Below are positions 7,174-11,645 of a stretch of DNA of 11,645 nt, piece after piece. A program made the translations under genes and the position numbers. Each line of letters opens with the position of its first letter. Position 1 is the first letter of the stretch. The notes under the pieces are model-generated. The model did no database searches and was not told where the DNA came from. It saw only the letters and a program-made list of their open reading frames with translations. Source of the DNA: Gemmatimonadaceae bacterium (GTDB lineage: Bacteria > Gemmatimonadota > Gemmatimonadetes > Gemmatimonadales > Gemmatimonadaceae); assembly GCA_019689955.1 (NCBI GenBank), contig JADGGM010000033.1, positions 1-11,645 of the forward strand. The letters run 5' to 3'.

Positions 7174-7570
7174 TCTGCTGCAGGCGCAGCTCGCACTGCT
7201 CTGGGCGCAGCTTCTGGTCTGGACTCGTCCGACCGGGCGGCTGGTGTCCCACGCGACGCAGCCGCCGGCCGAGCCCGCCGCGGGCGCGGCGATCGATCCG
7301 CGCGCGTTCTCGCTCGCGCTGGCCGTGAGCCGCGCGGCCGAGTACGGTATCTTCCGCCCGCTCTGCCTGGTGCGCGCGGTCGCGCTCGAACGGCTGCTCG
7401 AGCGCCACGGGATTCGGGGGAGCCGGATCCGCGTCGGCGTGCGGATGCGCGGGGGGCGCTTCGCCGCGCACGCCTGGGTCGAGTACGGCGACCAGGTACT
7501 CGGCGACGACGAGGGGCACGTCAGCACCTTCGCCGAGCTCACCGACGTACGCCTGGTGGACACCCGATGA
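7112..7570 (+). CDS. Lasso peptide B2 protein: transglutaminase-fold leader peptidase
   Basis: This 152-residue cysteine protease removes the leader from the lasso precursor, cutting two residues after the conserved leader Thr. The catalytic triad is visible: C85 in FRPLCLVRA, H120 in FAAHAWVEY, and D132 in VLGDD. The His-to-Asp distance of 12 equals that in McjB (H182, D194), and Cys-to-His is 35 against 32. The N-terminal half is a helical segment (REWRDLLQAQLALLWAQLLV) usual for B2 proteins. Length is normal for a split B2 without its own recognition domain, which is supplied by B1. It overlaps B1 by 62 bases, and its TGA overlaps the next gene's ATG (ATGA at 7567-7570), so translation is probably coupled. 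The ATG at 7112 gives the family-typical N-terminus; a GTG at 7121 is a possible alternative. Confidence 0.93.
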   Translation: MSRVSRVVRKLATLSPREWRDLLQAQLALLWAQLLVWTRPTGRLVSHATQPPAEPAAGAAIDPRAFSLALAVSRAAEYGIFRPLCLVRAVALERLLERHGIRGSRIRVGVRMRGGRFAAHAWVEYGDQVLGDDEGHVSTFAELTDVRLVDTR

Positions 7571-9540
7571 GCGCGATCCTCGGCGTGTTCACGACCGACG
7601 GGCGCACCCCCTCCGATCCCGTCGTGCGCCGGATGCTCGCGACCATGCGTGCGCGCGGCGCGGACCGGAGCGCGGTGTGGCGCGGCGCGCCGGGGGAGGG
7701 GGCCACGCTCGCCGTCGCGCGCCACGCGTGGGAGATGGCGCCGGGGTTCTCCGGGGACGTCCTCCTCCTCGTCACGGACGATGTGGTCGTCGCCGCCGAC
7801 GCGTCGATCTACTATCGCGACGACCTCCGGCGCGCCGTGGAGCGACGCGGGATCGCGGTCACCGGCGACACGGCGAGCCACTACGTGCTCGCCGCGTACC
7901 GCGCATGGGGAGAAGCGTGCGCGGCGCACCTCGAGGGGGACTTCGCGTTCATCGTGTGGAACCGGAAGACGCGCCGTGTCTGCGCCGCGCGCGACTTCGC
8001 CGGGCGGCGCACGCTCCACTACGCGCAGATCGGGAGCACGCTCGTCATCGCCTCCACGGTGGGCGGCGTGCTCGCCTACCCCGAGTGCCCGAGCGAGATC
8101 AACCTGACCGTGGTCGCCGAAACCGCGGCGGGGCTGTTCGCGGCGAGCCACGAGACGTGCTACCGCGCGATCCAGACCCTTCCCGCCGCGTGGACGCTCA
8201 CGCGGCGCGGCGAGCAGCGCGCCGAGCTGCGCCGCCACTGGAGCCCGCCCCCCATGGAGCCGCGCAGCAACCTCGGCTTCGAGGACGGGGCGGAGGTGCT
8301 GCGCGACCTCCTCGTGCGCGCGACCGCCGAGCGGATGCCCGCGGGGACCGCGTCGAGCATCTGGCTGAGCGGCGGGTGGGATTCCCCCGCGGTGTTCGGC
8401 GCCGGGCAGCAGGTGCTCCGCGAGCGCGCCGACGGCCGCTCGCTCCTCCCCGTCTCGATGAGCTACCCCGAGGGGGACCCGGGGCGGGAGGACGAGCTGA
8501 TCCAGCTCATCGCCGAACACAGCGGCGCCCCCGTGTACTGGGTGGACATCGAGCACGTGCCGTTCTTCGACCGCCCCGCCGAGCGCGCCGCGCTGCGCGA
8601 CGAGCCGTTCGCGCACCCCTTCGAGAACTGGAACCGAGCGCTCGCCCGCGGCAGCCGCGCGGTGGGGTCGCACGTCGCGCTCGACGGCGTCGGCGGGGAC
8701 CAGCTCTTTCAGGTCTCGGAGGTGTACTTCGCGGACCTCCTGCGCGCGGGGCGGTGGCGCGAGCTGGCGCGCGAGTGGCGCAAGAAAGGGCTGCGCGGGA
8801 CCGGGTTCCGCAACTTTTTTGCGTGGTCGATCCAACCGCTCCTCCCGCCGTGGGCGCTCGCGGCGGCGAAACTGCTGCGGCGCGGGCGGCCGCTCGTCGG
8901 CTACCTCGAGCGGCGAGCGCCGAGCTGGATCGACCGCACCTTCGCACGGCGGAACCATCTCGAAGAGCGCGAGCGTGCGTTCACGCCGCAGCGCGGACGC
9001 CGCAGTTGTGTGGAGTACGAAACGGATTGGTATCTCACCCATCCGTACTTCCCGCTCGTGCTGAGCGCCGGCGCCGCGTTCGCGCTCGACGAAGGGGTGG
9101 AGATTCGCTCCCCCCTGTACGATCGCCGCGTGATCGATTTCGCGCTCACGCGCCCACGCTGGGAGCGCTCTTCGGGTGCGGAAACCAAGCGGTTACTGCG
9201 GCGTGCGGTACGCGATCTGCTGCCTGCGCCTGTGCTTGCTCCGCGGCCGGCGAAGACCGGCGTGACGTCCGGATATTTCGCCCGCTCCATGCGTACGCAG
9301 TTCCCGGCGCTCTGTGGCGAAATGTTACGCTCCTCGGTGCTCGTGAGCGCTGGAATAGTGGATGCAGAGGAGTTTCGGCGGTGCAGCGCGGAGTATCTCC
9401 GCGGCGCGTTGGGAGGGCCGGTTGGTGCAAACTTGTTTTTCACACTGCAAACCGAGTTGTGGCTCCGCGCGCGATTGCGTCCGATGGATGCGATCGCGGG
9501 TGCGACGCCGCGCGAGCCGGTTGCAGTGACGGCGAGCTGA
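7567..9540 (+). CDS. Lasso peptide macrolactam synthetase (lasso C, Asn-synthetase-like)
   Basis: This 657-residue enzyme activates the side-chain carboxyl of an Asp/Glu in the core as an AMP ester and joins it to the core's N-terminal amine, closing the ring around the tail. The N-terminal ~210 residues are a glutamine-amidotransferase-like (Ntn) domain. It starts MSAILGVF and has Ser where true asparagine synthetases have the nucleophile Cys2, so it should not use glutamine; this is normal for lasso cyclases. The C-terminal synthetase domain has the ATP pyrophosphatase loop SGGWDS (268-273) and the motif LDGVGGDQLF (372-381). From about residue 531 (9157) onward, codons use far more A/T at the third position than before. 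Start: ATGA overlap with B2. A housekeeping AsnB is unlikely given the missing Cys2 and the neighbours. Confidence 0.94.
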   Translation: MSAILGVFTTDGRTPSDPVVRRMLATMRARGADRSAVWRGAPGEGATLAVARHAWEMAPGFSGDVLLLVTDDVVVAADASIYYRDDLRRAVERRGIAVTGDTASHYVLAAYRAWGEACAAHLEGDFAFIVWNRKTRRVCAARDFAGRRTLHYAQIGSTLVIASTVGGVLAYPECPSEINLTVVAETAAGLFAASHETCYRAIQTLPAAWTLTRRGEQRAELRRHWSPPPMEPRSNLGFEDGAEVLRDLLVRATAERMPAGTASSIWLSGGWDSPAVFGAGQQVLRERADGRSLLPVSMSYPEGDPGREDELIQLIAEHSGAPVYWVDIEHVPFFDRPAERAALRDEPFAHPFENWNRALARGSRAVGSHVALDGVGGDQLFQVSEVYFADLLRAGRWRELAREWRKKGLRGTGFRNFFAWSIQPLLPPWALAAAKLLRRGRPLVGYLERRAPSWIDRTFARRNHLEERERAFTPQRGRRSCVEYETDWYLTHPYFPLVLSAGAAFALDEGVEIRSPLYDRRVIDFALTRPRWERSSGAETKRLLRRAVRDLLPAPVLAPRPAKTGVTSGYFARSMRTQFPALCGEMLRSSVLVSAGIVDAEEFRRCSAEYLRGALGGPVGANLFFTLQTELWLRARLRPMDAIAGATPREPVAVTAS

Positions 9541-9572
9541 CGGTGTCCTCACGACGAGCATTGCAGGGTTTC

Positions 9573-9589
9573 ACGGCCATGGTGGCCGT
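9573..9589 (+). other. Hairpin between lasso C and the precursor gene
   Basis: ACGGCCA (9573-9579) pairs perfectly with TGGCCGT (9583-9589) around a TGG loop. It lies 32 bases after the C stop codon and before the precursor's ribosome site. It may stop, pause or protect the transcript at the C/precursor junction. There is no T-tract. Confidence 0.35.
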
Positions 9590-9596
9590 ACTTCGG

Positions 9597-9613
9597 CCGG
9601 GCGAGGGGCCCGG
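9597..9613 (+). other. Second hairpin before the precursor, covering an alternative ribosome site
   Basis: CCGGGC (9597-9602) pairs with GCCCGG (9608-9613) around GAGGG. The loop and right arm contain the ribosome-site-like GAGGGG and the first base of an in-frame GTG (9613). If it folds, it would hide that upstream start and leave the stronger site at 9627-9633 free. Confidence 0.3.
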
Positions 9614-9626
9614 TGACACACGACAC

Positions 9627-9633
9627 AGGGAGG
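9627..9633 (+). promoter_or_regulatory. Ribosome binding site that decides the precursor start
   Basis: AGGGAGG lies 6 bases before the GTG at 9640. Its strength and spacing are better than those of GAGGGG before the in-frame GTG at 9613, so I place the precursor start at 9640. Confidence 0.6.
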
Positions 9634-9639
9634 CGTCGC

Positions 9640-9804
9640 GTGTATCAAAAACCACGGGTGGAGCGATTCGGGACGTTCCGAGAGCTCACCCAAGTGGGCT
9701 TCACAGGCACCTCAGATGGGGCTACCCTCTGCGGTAACGGGACCACTGGAAACGAGTTCTGTTTCAAGAACCCGAACGACCCAAGCTGTCGCACCGGGTC
9801 GTAA
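9640..9804 (+). CDS. Lasso peptide precursor (leader plus three-cysteine core)
   Basis: With the GTG at 9640 the product has 54 residues (63 if GTG 9613 is used). The leader, residues 2-18 YQKPRVERFGTFRELTQ, fits the lasso leader pattern Y-x-x-P-x-[LV]-x-x-x-G-x-F-x-x-x-T with Thr at -2. Cutting after Q18 gives a core that starts VGFTGTSDG. V1-to-D8 would be the usual 8-residue ring; cutting one residue later gives G1-to-D7, a rarer 7-residue ring. No other Asp or Glu lies in the first nine core positions. The tail is long (core about 36 residues) and has Cys at core positions 13, 23 and 32, an odd number. It ends R-T-G-S, and the C-terminal Ser is the type of site phosphorylated by the kinases of paeninodin-like clusters. 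Codons are less GC-rich than the operon average (about 17 of 54 end in A/T). It follows lasso C and precedes a kinase gene, with hairpins on both sides. Confidence 0.87.
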   Translation: MYQKPRVERFGTFRELTQVGFTGTSDGATLCGNGTTGNEFCFKNPNDPSCRTGS

Positions 9805-9811
9805 CGCCCCA

Positions 9812-9848
9812 GGTGGGAGGCTGTCGGCACCGCTGGCAGCCTCCCACT
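9812..9848 (+). terminator. Strong hairpin directly after the precursor gene
   Basis: GTGGGAGGCTG (9813-9823) and CAGCCTCCCAC (9837-9847) form a perfect 11-bp stem. It extends inward by four pairs, two of them G-T, to the 5-base loop CACCG, and outward by one G-T pair. It begins 8 bases after the precursor stop. No T-run follows, so it is more likely a partial terminator or a 3'-end stabiliser that raises precursor mRNA over the downstream kinase and transporter genes. This layout is common for RiPP precursors. Its function is inferred; the stem itself is plain in the sequence. Confidence 0.6.
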
Positions 9849-9860
9849 GTATCTGATCGC

Positions 9861-10805
9861 ATGCCCGACTACTCCATCTTCGGCGGGTGCCTCCGCTCGG
9901 CGATCACCTTCCCCGAGCTGCGCCCCGCACCGGCGCGCGAGGTCACCTGGACGTTGCGCGAGTCCGCGTCCGCGGCGCCGATCACCGGCGCCGCCGTGCT
10001 GGGCGAGCTGGAGATCAACGCCTCGTGCCGCGTGCGCCTCGTGCGCCACGATGGCGGCTACCGCCTGGCCTACGACGACACGGGGACGTACGACGTCTCC
10101 GCCGACGGCCGGACCATCACCTGGTGCCGCGGCCCCAACGCGGGGCCATCCGCGGTCCGCGCCGACGTGACCGGGCGCGTGCTCGCGACCGCTCTCCACG
10201 CGGCGGGATATTTCTGCCTGCACGGGAGCGCGGTGTCGCTCGCCGGGGGGACGATCGCGTTCGTGGCGCCGAAGTATCACGGGAAGTCGACGCTCGCCCT
10301 CGCGCTCACGCGCGCCGGCGGGCGCCTCGTCACCGACGACGTGCTCCCGGTGGACCCGGGGCCGCCGCCGGAAGCGATCCCCGGCGTCCATCAGGTCAAG
10401 CTGTGGGACGATTCGGCGGAGCTGTTCGGGGTGGAGCAGCGCGACGTGGAAGCCGGGGAGAAGCACCTGGTCCACGACTTCGCCGACGACCACCTCATGT
10501 TCGAGCGCACCCCCCTCTCGGCGATCTACCTCCTCGCCGTCGCCGGCCCGGACGCGGACCCGAGCGAGCCCGCGCGCCGCATCCGCCTCGCCGACGTCCC
10601 CTCGGCGCTCGCCCTCGTGCGCCACGCGGCCATCGGAGCGCTCCTCGGCGGCGCCGAGGCGCCCGCGCTCTTCGATCGCGCGGTCGCGCTGGCCCGCGTC
10701 GTGCCGGTCTACCGGCTGGAGCGCGTGAAGGGGTTCGACCGGATGGACGAGGTGATCGAGACGTTGCTCGACTGGCACGGCACCCCCGCGCGCGCGACCC
10801 CATGA
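9861..10805 (+). CDS. HPr-kinase-like protein, probable lasso peptide kinase
   Basis: This 314-residue protein belongs to the HprK-like P-loop kinases found beside lasso clusters. In the paeninodin type, the enzyme phosphorylates the Ser side chain at the precursor's C terminus; the precursor here also ends in Ser. The N-terminal ~110 residues are a beta-rich domain. The kinase core begins with LHGSAVSLAGG (H121 matches the HprK HG segment), followed by the P-loop APKYHGKST (136-144) and a Walker-B-like LVTDDVLPVD with D159/D160. The P-loop's usual first Gly is Ala (A136) and the usual SGxG is KYHG, but Lys142 and Ser143 are kept. I chose the ATG at 9861, giving MPDYSIFGG, because the upstream in-frame GTG (9813) lies in the left arm of the hairpin. 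No good ribosome site precedes it, so it may be poorly translated. Its TGA overlaps the next ATG (ATGA, 10802-10805). The target is inferred from context. Confidence 0.85.
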   Translation: MPDYSIFGGCLRSAITFPELRPAPAREVTWTLRESASAAPITGAAVLGELEINASCRVRLVRHDGGYRLAYDDTGTYDVSADGRTITWCRGPNAGPSAVRADVTGRVLATALHAAGYFCLHGSAVSLAGGTIAFVAPKYHGKSTLALALTRAGGRLVTDDVLPVDPGPPPEAIPGVHQVKLWDDSAELFGVEQRDVEAGEKHLVHDFADDHLMFERTPLSAIYLLAVAGPDADPSEPARRIRLADVPSALALVRHAAIGALLGGAEAPALFDRAVALARVVPVYRLERVKGFDRMDEVIETLLDWHGTPARATP

Positions 10806-11645
10806 CGCGGAGCGCCTCCCCCGCCACGCCGGCCACGCCGCCTCAGGCCGCGTCGCTCCCCGCGACCGCGTCGCGCGCGCGCGCGGTGGTGCTCGACGGG
10901 GTGACCAAGCGCTTCCCCGTGCGCCGCGGGTGGACGGAGATGCTCCGCCACCCCTTCCGCCGCGCATCCACGCCGGTGGTTCAGGGGGTGAGCTGCGAGA
11001 TCGCCGAGGGGGAGTTCTTCGGGCTCCTCGGCCCCAACGGGGCGGGGAAGACGACGCTCTTCAAGATGCTCGCGACGCTCATCATCCCCGACGAGGGGCG
11101 CGCCACGGTCGCGGGCTACGACGTGGTGCAGGACCCCGCGGCCGTGCGCCGCGTGCTCGCCCCGGTGATCGCCGACGAGCGGAGCCTGTACTGGCGCCTC
11201 ACGGCGCAGGAGAACCTCGAGCTGTACGGCGCCCTGCAAGGGCTCGGCGGAACCGCGGCACGCACGCGCGCCGCGGAGCTCCTCCGCATCGTCGGGCTCG
11301 ACGATGCGGGGGGGAAGATCGTCGCCGCGTTCTCCTCGGGGATGAAGCAGCGGCTCCTCATCGCCCGCGCGCTCATCGCGCGCCCCAAGGTGCTCCTCCT
11401 CGACGAGCCGACGCGGAGCCTCGACCCGCTGTCGGCGCGCGCGCTCCGTGCCTTCCTGCGCGAGGAGATCGTGCAGCGCCAGGGGTGCACCGTGCTCCTC
11501 GCCACGCACAACGCCGAGGAAGCGCTGGAGCTGTGCACGCGCGTGGGCGTGCTCGACCGCGGCCGGCTCCTCGCCGCTGGCACCACCGAGGAGCTCTCGC
11601 GCATTCACTTAAACACAACACCCAGCCCACGAGAAACGACGACAA
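10802..11645 (+). CDS. ABC transporter ATP-binding protein (ABC-2 / NatA-DrrA type), 3' end outside the window
   Basis: The frame is open from the ATG at 10802 to the window's end (281 codons, no stop). It begins with an Ala/Pro/Thr-rich extension (about 1-28), then VVLDGVTKRFPV, and all ABC ATPase motifs: Walker A GPNGAGKT (77-84), signature FSSGMKQR (177-184), Walker B VLLLDEP (197-203) and H-loop His236. Instead of the usual Q-loop Gln it reads IADERSLYWRLTAQENL (123-139), a variant I know from polysaccharide- and drug-exporting ABC-2 ATPases. It would power a separate membrane subunit, presumably encoded just past the window, to export the peptide or protect the producer. Lasso exporters are usually one fused membrane-ATPase protein, so this is a different type. 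It overlaps the kinase gene by four bases. The last residues (after about SRIH, 11597-11608) look foreign; see the findings. Confidence 0.9.
   Translation, partial: MTRSASPATPATPPQAASLPATASRARAVVLDGVTKRFPVRRGWTEMLRHPFRRASTPVVQGVSCEIAEGEFFGLLGPNGAGKTTLFKMLATLIIPDEGRATVAGYDVVQDPAAVRRVLAPVIADERSLYWRLTAQENLELYGALQGLGGTAARTRAAELLRIVGLDDAGGKIVAAFSSGMKQRLLIARALIARPKVLLLDEPTRSLDPLSARALRAFLREEIVQRQGCTVLLATHNAEEALELCTRVGVLDRGRLLAAGTTEELSRIHLNTTPSPRETTT
11603..11645. other. Composition break at the right edge
   Basis: From about 11603 the sequence changes abruptly to an A/C-rich, T-poor run (starting ATTCACTTAAAC) with roughly half GC, against about three quarters before it. The encoded residues after SRIH (LNTTPSPRETTT) have no resemblance to an ABC ATPase C-terminus. 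It may be a contig-end error, chimeric read or adaptor remnant. Confidence 0.45.

Noticed and set aside
6874..9042. A 722-codon open frame on the minus strand
   Set aside because: It is antisense to B1, B2 and C, all of which show catalytic or fold motifs. The minus-strand product is low-complexity and without motif.
7567..9540. Housekeeping asparagine synthetase AsnB
   Set aside because: Residue 2 is Ser instead of the Cys nucleophile, and the gene overlaps lasso B2, so lasso cyclase is the better call.
9813..9860. GTG 9813 as the kinase start
   Set aside because: The GTG is in the left arm of an 11-bp hairpin right after the precursor, and the added 16 residues (MGGCRHRWQPPTVSDR) do not look like the family N-terminus.
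1..11645. tRNA/rRNA genes, CRISPR arrays, insertion sequences or attachment sites
   Set aside because: No regularly spaced repeats, cloverleaf-like sequence, transposase or integrase motifs, or flanking direct repeats were seen on either strand.

Overview
The window is very GC-rich (most codons end in G or C) with densely packed genes. The gene complement and sequence style suggest a high-GC soil or freshwater bacterium, most likely Gemmatimonadota. This rests on family recollection (a secreted M14 peptidase ending its signal in H-A-Q, a short QueA variant, a PqqD/B2/Asn-synthase lasso operon with an HprK-like kinase), not on a search.

Layout. (1) 3-1091, plus strand: the 3' part of a QueA-like tRNA ribosyltransferase-isomerase, cut by the left edge. 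(2) 1200-2060: an NADP-type short-chain dehydrogenase/reductase. (3) 2167-5112: a 981-residue exported zinc carboxypeptidase-like (M14) protein with a long C-terminal part. (4) 5128-6264, minus strand: an unrecognised protein with an N-terminal zinc-ribbon-like cysteine set, convergent with the peptidase. (5) 6265-6831: 567 bases without a credible gene, holding possible promoters and a hairpin. (6) 6832 to the right edge: a lasso-peptide (RiPP) operon.

The lasso operon reads B1 (PqqD-like leader-binding protein), B2 (transglutaminase-fold leader protease), C (Asn-synthetase-like macrolactam synthetase), A (precursor), K (HPr-kinase-like protein), then an ABC-transporter ATPase that runs off the window. 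B1/B2 overlap by 62 bases, B2/C by 4 and K/ABC by 4, so they are probably co-transcribed. The small precursor gene lies in the only sizeable gaps of the operon, with hairpins on both sides. It has the lasso leader pattern Y-x-x-P-x-V-x-x-x-G-x-F-x-x-x-T, a predicted core of about 36 residues with three cysteines, and a C-terminal Ser. Expected order of events: B1 binds the leader, B2 cuts just after it, C closes an amide ring onto an Asp, K phosphorylates the peptide (in the paeninodin-type systems, the C-terminal Ser), and the ABC system exports it or protects the cell.

The operon is the most interesting part: an unusually long, odd-cysteine core with a C-terminal Ser next to a kinase whose P-loop is altered, an ABC-2-type ATPase instead of the usual fused lasso exporter, and a clear drop in third-position GC across the end of C and the precursor. 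The last ~40 bases differ in composition from the rest and may be a contig-end artefact.
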